Shown piece after piece: positions 23,401-31,810 of a stretch of 64,000 nucleotides of DNA. The stretch spans positions 4,897,970 to 4,961,969 of the forward strand of contig NC_079332.1 in assembly GCF_029931775.1 (NCBI RefSeq), written 5' to 3'. Below the pieces are notes generated by a model. That model saw nothing but the letters and a program-made list of their open reading frames with translations. It made no database searches and was not told the origin of the DNA. The stretch is from Euleptes europaea (lineage: Eukaryota; Chordata; Lepidosauria; Squamata; Sphaerodactylidae). The translations under genes were made by a program, and so were the position numbers. Each line of letters opens with the position of its first letter. Position 1 is the first letter of the stretch.

Positions 23401-24639
23401 AAGAGTTGGTTTGTATATGCTGATTTTCTCTGCCACTTAAGGGAGAATCAAACCGGCTTACAATCGCCTTCCCTTCCCCTCCCCACAACAGACACCTTGT
23501 GAGGTGGGTGGGGCTGAGAGAGCTCTAACAGAGCTGTGACTAGCCCAAGGTCACCCAGCTGGCTTCGTGTGTAGGAGAAGGGAAACCAACCTGGTTCACC
23601 AGATTAGCCTCCGCCGCTTACGTGGAAGAGTGGGGAAGCAAACCCAGTTCTCCAGATTAGAGTCCACACCTCTTAACCACTGTGCCACGCTGGCTCTCCA
23701 GATACTGCAAAGTTCTTTGAAAAGGAAAAAAAAGGGAAATCCTGTTCTGTCCTGTGGACGTATTTTATTGTCTTGATTTTGTAATTATTATTTTTTAATT
23801 TGGCAACTGGCTTGTGGCAAATTTAGCAAGGAGCTTTCAAGGCACTTGAGAAGCAGCAGCCGTGTGTCATTGCCTTCCTCTTCAGAGCCTTCCTTGGTGG
23901 TCCCCCATCCAAGTACCGACCTTGCTTAGTTCTGAGATCTGTCGAGGTCAGGCTATACCAGGCCAGCTCACCTCCCTAAGGCTGTAGTTATCATAAAATC
24001 ATAGAGTTGGAAGGGATCACCAGGGTCATCTAGTCCAACCCCCTGCACAATGCAGGAAATTCACAACTACCTCTCCCTCCACACCCCCAGTGACCCCCGA
24101 CTCCATGCTCAGAAGATGGCCAAGATGCCTTTCCTCTCATGAACTGCCTAAGTTCATAGAATCAGCATTGCTGACAGATGGCCATCTAGCCTCTGCTTAA
24201 AAACCTCCAGGGAAGGAGCACTTACCACCTCTCGAGGAAGCCTGTTCCACTGAGGAACCGCTCTAACCGTTAGAAAGTTCTCCCTACATACATACATAAA
24301 CTTTTATTGGCATAATAACCACATTGCCAGATAAATTCTTTCTAATGCCCGGATAGAAACTCTTTTGATTTAATTTCAACCCGTTGGTTCTGGTCCGATC
24401 CATTTGGAAACCAAGCCAGATATTGCCACCAGACCCTCGGCAAGAGGCGAATGGTCAAGCCATCACCGGATAAAGAGTATAGGCTCACGAGAGAACTTGC
24501 TGGCCTTTCCACTTTAAGGCAACAGAACGGAGGATCCCTTACCGGGAGGATAAGGGTCATTGGCCATCTTCTTCAAGCATTCAGCCTTGTACCTCATCCA
24601 TTCTTCAAATGTCTTCTCCAAAACCTTGGCACCGCAGCT
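11417..24639 (-). CDS. Class B1 GPCR of the glucagon-receptor family, probably GCRPR/GRLR
   Basis: A seven-helix plasma-membrane receptor for a glucagon-like peptide, expected to couple to Gs/cAMP. Exons in transcript order are 24639-24543, 23105-22998, 21339-21218, 20770-20664, 19791-19635, 18757-18598, 17561-17501, 16018-15949, 12785-12697, 12198-12060 and 11458-11417. Phases join exactly, giving 384 residues. The hormone-binding ectodomain has all six family cysteines and N-glycosylation sites (NRT, NVS, NGT), with [13 protein letters not shown] as in GCGR. Next come TM1 ([11 protein letters not shown]), TM2 ([11 protein letters not shown]), TM3 with its disulfide Cys (AAIGCRVAQ), the TM4 GWGTP motif, ECL2 Cys-Trp (ECWALNEN), TM5 (WWIIRIPI), TM6 ([12 protein letters not shown]) and the 42-bp exon [14 protein letters not shown]. 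Exon structure matches GCGR/GIPR. The signal-peptide exon and C-tail exon are not securely found. One donor is GC. GIPR or GCGR remain alternatives. Synteny with ANKS3/CLUAP1 favours the receptor absent from mammals. Confidence 0.9.
11580..11772 (+). repeat. tRNA-Ala-like SINE
   Basis: Head GGAGGGGCCGTGGCTCAGCAG, B box GGTTCAATCCCC, end GGCGGCTTCATGTGTTTGG. It lies in the receptor intron just upstream (in transcript terms) of the 42-bp TM7 exon. Confidence 0.82.
13440..13775 (-). repeat. L3-like CR1-clade LINE 3' end (antisense)
   Basis: ATAAGAACATAAGAAAGGCC to GGGAGTTCCACAATTTAACT. Read in sense, the far end encodes a CR1-type ORF2 terminus ([10 protein letters not shown]-like). It lies in the receptor intron. 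Confidence 0.87.
13795..13995 (+). repeat. Older tRNA-derived SINE, degraded
   Basis: AGCAGTTGGAGCGTCAGCCTA head, GTGGGCCAGTCACCACCTC body and AGGGTTGCCGCGAAGATAAAA 3' part. It lies about 290 bp upstream of the IFITM-like ATG. Confidence 0.55.
14283..14735 (+). CDS. IFITM-like (CD225/dispanin) protein, uninterrupted 150-codon frame
   Basis: Interferon-induced-transmembrane-like protein. Relatives sit in endosomal or plasma membranes and block virus-cell fusion or take part in trafficking. A Pro/Gln-rich N-terminus (1-50) is followed by the CD225 domain (about 53-123): [14 protein letters not shown], the intramembrane helix [18 protein letters not shown], the conserved intracellular loop ([17 protein letters not shown]), and a strongly hydrophobic helix ([18 protein letters not shown], 106-123). 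A 27-residue charged tail ends in LHKHD. Cys69 matches one of the palmitoylated pair of IFITM3, the second is Phe, and the Cys105 equivalent is absent. ATG 14283 has A at -3, and an out-of-frame ATG lies just upstream at about 14261. Known IFITM genes carry one intron inside the CD225 region and this copy has none. It sits in the receptor intron 12786-15948, on the opposite strand, and is very GC-rich at third positions. A conserved retrogene is likely. The exact IFITM subtype is unclear. Confidence 0.88.
   Translation: MQPPITPVPPVQPSMYLETQTQYAQRQPRPPGPYNQVWAAQATVLTVEVQPPDYVLWSLFNTLFLNNFCFGFVALIYSIKARDCKVLRDLEGATRFGKMARIFNFVAIIVGIIIFIIGVVLAATVAKETLKKWNSMLQSVSELRSLHKHD
15089..15109 (+). other. 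A-rich tract after the IFITM-like gene
   Basis: An interrupted A run (nine A, then GTTTT, then six A) lies about 350 bp after the stop. It could be the remnant of a retroposed poly(A) tail. No canonical AATAAA precedes it, and I could not find a convincing matching target-site duplication on the 5' side, so the reading is tentative. Confidence 0.3.
15321..15697 (+). repeat. Sauria-type tRNA SINE with internal duplication
   Basis: A head, then a partly repeated middle (two CCCACTCCTCC...GGTTTG units), the usual 3' part and an extended TTC/CTTCCT tail. It lies in the receptor intron, downstream of the IFITM-like gene. Confidence 0.82.
16074..16815 (-). repeat. Three L3-like LINE 3' ends in a row (antisense)
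   Basis: Terminal-repeat starts occur at about 16075, 16322 and 16525, each followed by the GCTGGATCAGACC / CAGGTGCCTCTAGGAAGCCC block. Only the last copy runs to CCCACAATTTA. A purine-rich GGAAGGAAGGAGGGAG tract separates the second and third. Confidence 0.85.
19010..19310 (-). repeat. Third tRNA-derived SINE family (antisense)
   Basis: Reversed head GTGGCGCAGAGTGGTAAGCT with a B box (GTTCGATCTCG), then body CCTCGGAAGGATGGAAGAC (as written on +) and AAAGGTCCCCTGCGCAAGCA at the 3' end. It lies in a receptor intron. Confidence 0.75.
20521..20550 (+). repeat. (CA)n microsatellite
   Basis: About 14 CA units in the receptor intron, about 110 bp from the TM1 exon. Confidence 0.93.
20875..21182 (-). 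repeat. Sauria-type tRNA SINE (antisense)
   Basis: Antisense copy starting at the reversed TTC tail and ending CCCTGGCTCTCC. It lies between two receptor exons, 36 bp from the exon ending at 21218, and directly downstream of the suspected GC donor. Confidence 0.84.
21786..21870 (-). repeat. L3-like LINE fragment (antisense)
   Basis: GGTCCTCTAGGAAGCCCCCA to GTGTTCCACGGTACC. The flanking parts are lost. Confidence 0.7.
22011..22075 (+). repeat. tRNA-Ala-like SINE head fragment
   Basis: Only the head remains (GTTCAGTGGCACACCCTTCT, B box GGTTCGATTCC). Confidence 0.6.
22584..22925 (-). repeat. Sauria-type tRNA SINE with duplicated head (antisense)
   Basis: Antisense copy whose tRNA-like head end is repeated in tandem (CACTCTGGCTCTACACCACTAC, then CACGCTGGCTCCAAACC). 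It lies in a receptor intron. Confidence 0.82.
23395..23699 (-). repeat. Sauria-type tRNA SINE (antisense)
   Basis: Antisense, nearly complete copy with reversed TTC tail and head ending GCCACGCTGGCTCTCC. It lies in a receptor intron. Confidence 0.84.
23875..23972 (-). repeat. 5S rRNA-derived SINE fragment (antisense)
   Basis: CCTTGGTGGTCCCCCATCCAA to TCTGTCGAGGTCAGGCTATA, the 5S-like part only, adjacent to a CR1 3' end. Confidence 0.7.
23993..24412 (-). repeat. CR1 LINE 3' end (antisense), with a 57-bp insertion
   Basis: Begins with the diagnostic CR1 3' terminus (ATCATAGAGTTGGAAGGGAT) and CATCTAGTCCAACCCCCTGC. It is interrupted at about 24283-24339 by a (CATA)n-led fragment containing AAACTTTTATTGGCATAATA. 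Confidence 0.88.
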
Positions 24640-26574
24640 CTGTGGAGTGCACAGCCTCATTAGATCTTGGTGGAGGCCTTCCCCAGGGCCTCTGTGTGAC
24701 TTCGGGCAGTTACTGGGGACTGGTCTTTCCAGCCTTAGAGACAGCCCCAGGTGACGACGGGGCTGGAGAACGGCAAAGGGCCTGCTACTCTTAACCACGA
24801 CACCGCTCTGGCTCTCTAGCGGTGACCCAGCTGGTGGCAATTGGTAATGCACTTACTGCAGATTGGATGGGGAAACCAATCTCAATGCCGAGCAGAGGCA
24901 CACCGTGTTCATTTGAGCCCTCCGTCCCCCTCGCCCTGCTAAGGGGTGGCGCCAGGCAATGCCCATGCCCATCACATGAGCATGGCTGGGGAGATTCTGT
25001 CTCTGGGCCAGGAAAGATCCCTGCCGGCAACTGGATCACAATCTGGTTAAAAGCAAAATCAAAACTCAGCCCGCTTGCAACGTTCTTACCTCCGTGGAAA
25101 TCAGGCTCACCCAGAGGAGATGAACGAGCCTCGTTGTGCACTGGGAGAGAAGCGCATCCCTCATGGTGGACCCTCACGCGCGGCTCACAGCACCAGAAGG
25201 ACGGCGTCCCAAGACCCCTGAGAAAGAGAAAGGATCGGTGAAGGATGTTTCTAGGTGGCCTTTGGAGAAGCTTCAAAACAAGGCACAAGCCTTTACCGGT
25301 CGCTCCCCCCGGACAACCAGGACGGGTGGACCATTGTGGGTTAAGGGCACAGTGGACCCCTGCTTCCCGTGTTACCACCGATCAGAAACTCCTCCTGTTT
25401 TACACGACATCAGTGATACAACTAGATATGAAAAAGGTAATGACAGTGACGATCCGGAAGGGTCACCAGGCCTCGGCAGAGCACTGATCCGGGAGCAAGC
25501 CCGGCTGGACAGTGGGGCTTACATCTGAGTATGCAAATAGGTCTGCGCAGCATGACAGCAGGTTAGCCTCGAAGCACTGTGCAGTGGGACGGGTGCCATC
25601 CCCAGGCGCTTGAGGAGACAGGGTGAATTCATGACCCTCTCTGGAGCCTTCTCAGACAGTAGCACCGTAAGTGATGAAGAGGGCTAGGCACCCTTTGCCG
25701 TTTTAAATCCCTACATTGAGAAAGCTGGAATGGGAGAATTCCCCTGCTGTTTCATTTGTTACACATGTGATTTCTCCCCCATGCCCAATTTCAATTTGAT
25801 AATTCGCGCCCCCTCCCCATTCTTATCAGGTCCGCAGCCACCTCTTTATCATGCATGGGTTGGTTTTCAGCGCTCTCTGGCATGCCCTCTCTCATCAACT
25901 CTTCACACTCCAGCAAAAACCTCTCCCTGCGGGTGCCAGAGGTCAGAGCAGAGCGTCCACCCTCTCCGATTCTATTCCGGGCTCCCTCCTGCCGCCTCCG
26001 AATGCCCCAGTTCCTTTAACAATACCAGATATTATGATGGTGTGGGAGGCCTCTTGAAAAAGGGCATTAATATCTACATAGAAAACGCAGAGTGCCAGGG
26101 TGCTCTCTGCCAAATACCACTTGCCACCCGCGTGGTCCAGCCAGACACACGGGCCTGTCTTTTCACTCAAGCCATTCCCTTTGCTCGTTCGCACAACTAA
26201 CAGAGAAAGAGGGAGCATAGAGGAGTATGCGTGTGTGCACCAAACACCGGCTGTCTAGCCTTCTCCATCTTGCAAGTGAATGAAGACGGTGCCATTCCTT
26301 AGAACTCTGTTGGAGCTATGGTATGTGTGCGCGTGCCGAGGGGAAGATCCCGCCGACTTAATTGAGACGAACAAGTTGTTATCTCGCCGCGGTGCCCCAA
26401 AGGGAATTTTTATGCAGTTGGAAACACCCGAGAGGATCCGAGCAGCAACTTTTGTGTCACCGGCTGTCTGACAAAACCGAGGAATAAACCGTCTTGAACC
26501 AGAAAGCTGCTGCCGTTTGAACCCGACAAATGTGAACACACAGCCTTGTGAAAGCTCACGGGGCAATAAAATAA

Positions 26575-27226
26575 CCCCTCTCCCCGACCCAACTCTTATC
26601 AAGCTTTACTCTGCTCTGGTTGGACCTCAACTAGAGTACTGTGTTCAGTTTTGGGCGCCACAATCTAAGAAAGATGTAGACAAGCTGGAACGTGTCCAGA
26701 GGAGGGCAACAAAGATGGCGAGGGGTCTGGAGGCCAAATCCTATGAGGAAAGGTTGAAGGGGCTGGGTATGTTTAGCCTGAAGAGGGGAAGACTGAGAGG
26801 GGATATGATAACTATCTTCAAGTACTTGAAGGGCTGTCATATAGAGGATGGTGCCGAGTTGTTTTCTGTTGCCCCAGAAGGTTGGACCAGAACCAACGGG
26901 TTGAAATGAAATCAAAAGAGTTTCTGTCTAGACATTGGGAAGAATTTTCTAACAGAGCGGTTCCTCAGTGGAACAGGCTTCCTTGGGAGGTGGTAAGCGC
27001 TCCTTCCCTGGAGGGTTTTAAACAGAGGCTAGAGGGCCATCTGTCAGCAATGCTGATTGTATAACCTTAAGCAGATGATGAAAGGGAATATATCTTGGTC
27101 ATCTTCTGGGCATGTAGTGGGGGCCACTGGGTGTGTGTGTGGGGGGAGGTAGTTGTGAATTTCCTGCATTGTGCAGGGGGTTGGGCTAGATGACCCTGGT
27201 GGTCCCTTCGAACTCTATGATTCTAT
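26575..27226 (+). repeat. CR1 LINE 3' end with ORF2 C-terminus (sense)
   Basis: 5'-truncated copy. It still reads the C-terminal part of the reverse-transcriptase ORF ([25 protein letters not shown]-like LRGDMITIFKYLKGCH), with an in-frame stop after RTNGLK where other copies continue. It ends ATTCTATGA, the CR1 terminal repeat. Confidence 0.92.
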
Positions 27227-27444
27227 GAAGTGGGTTGTCCTCACCAGATAAGTCTATTGAGCAGGGACTGGCCAAACACGCAAAGCCGACCCATGTCAGC
27301 TGCACACTGGCCAGGCGAGAAGAGGTTTCGTTGGATCACTTTGATGGCTTCTGAAAGCTTAGGTTGTTTTTGCGAATGGGAGATGCAGTCTCAGTTGCGT
27401 CCAAAGAAAGCAAAACAGGAGTCAAAATGAACGATAAGACAAAG

Positions 27445-27592
27445 GAGAGACACTGTCCTTCAGTGTTACTCCTCTGAAGATGCCTGCCACAGCTGCTGGC
27501 GAAACGTCAGGAAAGAAAATACCAAGACCACGGTCACACAGCCCGGATAACCTACAAGAACCAATGAACTCTGACCGTGAAAGCCTTCGACA
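27445..27592 (+). mobile_element. Short Penelope-like insertion with hammerhead motif
   Basis: A 148-bp segment between 11-bp direct repeats ATAAGACAAAG (27434-27444 and 27593-27603). It holds a hammerhead-like core: TCCT (27470-27473), CTGAAGA (27474-27480), GCC...GGC (27482-27484/27498-27500), GAAA (27501-27504), CGTC, then AGGA (27509-27512) pairing with TCCT. Penelope-like elements are known to carry such ribozymes. No coding part remains. Confidence 0.65.
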
Positions 27593-27907
27593 ATAAGACA
27601 AAGCACCAGTAGACAGAAGAACAATTGTGTTGGGTTAGGCCAATTATGAATCTCATCCAGGTTCCAGTTTCACAAAGTGGCCAACTTTAGATGTAATCAG
27701 CATGGGGGTCAATGTAATCAGGGGGTCACACGAGGATCTGGGAGCACCGGGTTTAAATCCCCACACTGCCATGAAGCTTGCTGGGTGCCCTTGGCCCAGT
27801 GATTCCCTCTCAGCCTAACCTACCTCACAGGGTGGTTATGCAGATAGAGAGTGTCCTGAGCCACTTGGGAGGAGGGATGGATTAAAAACCACACTAAATA
27901 ACATCCC

Positions 27908-28158
27908 AGAAAAAGAAGAAGAGTTGGTTTTTATACACCGACTTTCTCTACCACTTAAGGAAGAATCAAACCAGCTTACAATCACCTTCCCCTCCCCACA
28001 GCAGACACCTTGTAAGGTAGGTGGGGCTGAGAGAGCTGTGACTAGCCCAAGGTCACCCAGCTGGCTTCATGCAGAGGAGTGGGGGACCGAACCCGGTTCT
28101 CAAGATCAGAGTCCACCGCTCCAAACCACTGCTCTTAACCGCTACACCACGCCGGCCT
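27908..28158 (-). repeat. Sauria-type tRNA SINE, internally deleted (antisense)
   Basis: Starts AAAGAAGAAGAGTTGG and ends CACCACGCCGGCC. It is shorter than the other copies because one middle unit is missing. Confidence 0.82.
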
Positions 28159-29226
28159 GCCAGCATCGCATAGAGACCAAAGCCTCTCCCTGCTCCTGCA
28201 CATCTCCACCCTGACATTAAACACTCTCTTCCCCCACCCCGCTTGTTCTCACTAGCAGCTTCCTTATCAACAGAGCCAGCCTCTGGCAGAAAGGCATTCT
28301 AAGAACGAATTAAAACGGCGTCAATTTTTTAAAAGGCACACCATTCTGGATTCCTGGAAATATCCCTAGCCCCGGGTGCGCATTTGCAAAGACATGGGCA
28401 GGGACAAATCTGTACGCTGGAAACAGCGAGACCTCACGCACCTCCAAAATGGGCTGCTGCTAAAACTATTTATCTTTCAACCGTCAACAAACCACCCTTC
28501 TTTTCTGTACGGGCGGAAATCCTCGTTCCTCCTTTCCTTCATAAGAAATGCTCGTCTTTATTCACGACAAGCAGCTCAGAGCCTATTAGATGCTCCTGTC
28601 GGAGGCACCACATAGGGAGGGAGGGGATATACCCTCCCACCCGCCACGTTTGGACCACGTGTGAGTCGTTCTCCTGTGCACCCCTCTCCTTCGGCGGTGT
28701 GACTCAAGTGGCAAGTGGGATGCGCCAAGGATCCCTCGTGGCCCAAGGACGCTTCCTCCGTATAGATGCCCTGTATGTCCCCTTCCAGCTCTACGATTCT
28801 GTGATTCATTCATACGAACGCAGCGTCCGCTTCCCCACACAGGGGAGTCCTTGCAGATCATTTTTGGGAAAAAAATCTTCGAATGCGGTGTTTTTTTCCA
28901 CATTTGCCTGCCCATTCAGCAAGGAGTCTTTCCAGCTGTGTGAACCATCTACACTGCAAGCAAACAAACAAACAAACAAGGCTAGGCTAACTGCCTGCGG
29001 TCTCCCCTCCAGATCAATCCACACTCAGAAATACGGCTTTGCGAGAATTCCTTTTGAGGACATCGGCCCCATAATAGAACTAAAGAGTACGAAAAAACCA
29101 ACTGTGGCATAAGCCGTCCTGGAACATCCGCTTCCTCCATTGCATGAAGCGTGCCCTCAGAGGGCAAAGACATATCTATACCCACGCACAAGCAGGCGTG
29201 GAGACACGCGAGTAAACAGAGGGTTC

Positions 29227-29503
29227 AAAAACAAAGAAGTTGTCGGTGGTGCTTCTCCAAAATTCTCAGAAGTGCAGAAGGTACGCACCACTTCAGCAAT
29301 AATTGGCGAGAGTTTTACCATACTCCTGCCTGTAGTGCGAAAGGATCCCTGTTGCGCCCTAATCTAAAAACAAAGAAATTGTCGGTGGTGCTTCTCCAAA
29401 ATTCGCAGAAGTGCAGAAGGTACACACCACTTCAGCAATAATTGGTGAGAGTTTTACCAAACTCCTGCCTGTAGTGCGAAAGGTTCCCTGTTGTGCCCTA
29501 ATT
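29227..29503 (+). repeat. Tandem 139-bp duplication
   Basis: 29227-29365 and 29366-29503 repeat AAAAACAAAGAAGTTGTCGG ... GCAGAAGGTACGCACCACTT ... GTTGCGCCCTAAT with roughly nine differences. It is a simple head-to-tail dimer of sequence found once. Family unknown. Confidence 0.85.
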
Positions 29504-30769
29504 GGTCGCCATCGCGCTGCCTAATAAATTTTGATGCAGCAGTTTTCACACCGCAGCCCCCAAATTCCTTCCAGAATGTACTCTGTGCTGGATTGGGTAA
29601 ACCAAGAGGGGCCGGGGCTCCCCAGGCCTGTGTAGAAACCCCACCCAGGCAGCCCTCTCCCCGAACCCCAGTCGTGCGGGGCCAGCTGCAGCGACACATC
29701 TGTGGGCAGGAAGTCACTTTGCATATGCTCAGATGCACCCTCTCCTTGGCCTTCATTCCAGGGCTGATCCTTGGCTTGTCCTTAACCCTTACCGCGCGCC
29801 CTCCCTGCTGGTCTCAAGGTGGAAGGCGCCTTTGCCTCCCTCGTCGGTAGCGCAAACAAAACGGGAGGCGCAGAGAGATGCGAAGCCTCGTGGGCTTCCA
29901 GAGCCTGGGTGCTGCGGAGGGAGACGGGCTCCTGGATCCCAACCGCCCAGCCACGATCTATACCCATGCCGAGTCTCACTCAAAGGACTCCAGGCGGGCA
30001 GGGAAGTTCCTTTTGGCTGACTTTGTGCAATGGGCTGGGTGTGATGCTCCCTTGGGATTCTCCCCAGCATCTTGTTTAGCCTTAGAAAGCAGGTGGGGTG
30101 GGTTTGTTATGCAGGGCAAGGAGTGGTAACTCTTACTCCCCCCCCACACACAACTCTTTCTCCCGGAGCCAAGACAAGAAGGGCATGCATCCCAAGACGC
30201 AATCATGCCCAGACATCCCCAGATCTTTCTAAATTCCAGAAAGGGGCATGGCTGTCTCGGCTCCGGCAAGGGCACAGAGGCACTCTGCGTAAGCTCAGGG
30301 GCTGAGGCTCCCAAGTGGCCAGGCCACGCACAAAGCCAGCCCAGTTGCCAAAGCGATTCCCTCCAGGGCTAATCTCAAGGTCAAAATTAACTCCAGCTCT
30401 CTGGTCACTTTCAACAGGGCTCTCCTAGGAGCCAGGGCCCCTCCTGCTCGTCCGATACCTCCCCCCTCCATCAGATCTTCACCCCCTCCCCCACCAGGAG
30501 AGCCAGCTCCTAGTGGTTGGAGCGTGGGGTTTCAATCCTAGGAAGCTCCCCGCAGAAGAGACCCTGGGGCGGTCATTCTAAGGCCACTGACGCATGGGAG
30601 GTTTTGCCTTGGATTTGCCACTCTCCAGATGCACATGTCAGGGGCTTATTTTTGAGTTGTGAGAATCAGAGGTGGGGGAAGCGTGCATCTAGAGAGCGGC
30701 AAATGCAGGGCAAAACCTCCCATGCACAAATGGCCTCGCAGGGTTGTTGTGAAGGGGGGTGGTGGAACG

Positions 30770-31150
30770 GCCCCCTTCGCGCCCGCACCCCTGAAGAAAG
30801 AGAGGGGACCCCCGCACAGAACAGGCAGCCTCTCCCACCCACACCACGTCGGAAGCGCGCTTTACCTTCGCTCTCGGGTTTCCCGGGCGGATCCGAGGCA
30901 TTCAGCCCCCTGCTGCCGGGGATTTGGGGCGGGGGGGGTCCGATCTGGGCGCGCCCCCTCCCCTCCAAGCGCCTGGTCTCCGCGCCCAAGGCGCCTTCCG
31001 CGGGAGAGCTGCGAGCGCACAAAGCGCGCTAGAGCCCAGGCGGGGTGGTTGTTGCGCGCTAGCGCCGCCCTCTGGCCAGCTCCGCCCTTCTCCCCTCCCT
31101 CCGCCGCACATGGCTCGCTCGGTCAGTAAGGAAGGGGCGTGGCTACGCTC
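30770..31150. promoter_or_regulatory. CpG-rich block, probable promoter of the receptor gene
   Basis: A sharp local rise in GC and CpG (GCGCGC, GGGCGG and GGGGCGTGG Sp1/KLF-like boxes near 31130-31170) breaks the surrounding composition. On the minus strand there is a donor GCGAAG|GTAAAG (exon end 30866), preceded by a short frame from ATG 30901 (MPRIRPGNPRAK, phase 0). A non-coding or short first exon of the receptor is the simplest reading. A divergent + strand transcript is possible, but nothing is seen for it. Confidence 0.45.
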
Positions 31151-31427
31151 ACGGAGGGGGGGGCGTGGCCGACAACCTTATGAATGGAGCCAGGGCTCCG
31201 TACACAAATGTATTCCTTATGCCGAACAAGTGCAGCGTACCGTATATGGACTATTAGACGGACTCTTTAATTTGACATAGGCACCTGTGTGGGATATATT
31301 ACTATGATGCGTGTGCCTTAAGTGCCCTCAAGTCGCTTCCGACTCATGGCAACCCTATGAATCGACGCCCTCCAAAATGTCCTCTCTTCGACAGCCGTGC
31401 TCAGGTCTTGCAAATTGAGGGCTGTGG

Positions 31428-31535
31428 TTCTTGTAGGTTATCCGGGCTGTGTGACCGTGGTCTTGGAATTTTCTTTCCTGACGTTTCGCCAGCAACTGTG
31501 GCAGGCATCTTCAGAGTAGTAACACTGAAGGACAG
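31428..31535 (-). mobile_element. Second copy of the hammerhead-bearing insertion
   Basis: A 108-bp segment flanked by 12-bp TGAGGGCTGTGG (31416-31427 and 31536-31547), inserted in the antisense BovB copy. On the minus strand it shares the start CTGTCCTTCAGTGTTAC and the core CTGAAGATGCCTGCCAC / GGCGAAACGTCAGG with the copy at 27445. Stem I is only two base pairs here. Confidence 0.65.
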
Positions 31536-31576
31536 TGAGGGCTGTGGCTTCCTTTATTGAGTTTATCTCTTGTTGG

Positions 31577-31810
31577 TAATTCACAGTGGGTGGCCGTGTT
31601 AGTCTGTCTGCAGTAGTAGAAAAGGGCAAGAGTCCAGTAGCACCTTAAAGACTAACAAAAAATATTTTCTGGTAGGGTATGAGCTTTCATGAGCCACAGC
31701 TCACTTCTTCAGATAATCTGAAGAAGTGAGCTGTGGCTCACGAAAGCTCATACCCTACCAGAAAATATTTTTGTTAGTCTTTAAGGTGCTACTGGACTCT
31801 TGCCCTTTTC
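31577..31810. mobile_element. Snap-back insertion: 97-bp near-perfect inverted repeat
   Basis: Flanked by 13-bp TATCTCTTGTTGG (31564-31576 and 31811-31823) inside BovB. Arms 31618-31714 and 31716-31811 are complementary except for one extra A and one C/T change. Only the left end carries an extra 41 bp (TAATTCACAGTGGGTGGCCG...). It resembles a retroelement 3' end copied back on itself. Confidence 0.75.

Larger units (their letters stand above)
24640..30770. other. Presumed 5' intron of the receptor; no exon recognised
   Basis: The receptor's signal peptide should be encoded on the minus strand between the first ectodomain exon and the CpG-rich block near 31 kb. I found no convincing hydrophobic exon with a good donor. 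The interval holds a CR1 3' end (26575-27226), a small hammerhead-bearing insertion (27445-27592), an older tRNA SINE (about 27730-27900), a Sauria-type SINE (27908-28158) and a tandem 139-bp duplication (29227-29503). The remaining sequence is unassigned. Confidence 0.5.

Noticed and set aside
28806-29024. Hydrophobic minus-strand peptide (SLALFVCLFACSVDG) that looks like the missing receptor signal peptide
   Set aside because: The hydrophobic run comes from a translated (TTTG)n simple repeat, and there is no suitable donor in the right phase.
28384-29112. 242-codon open frame on the plus strand
   Set aside because: No recognisable domain, no promoter or splice context, irregular composition, and it includes an AAAC microsatellite. 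It looks like a chance frame.
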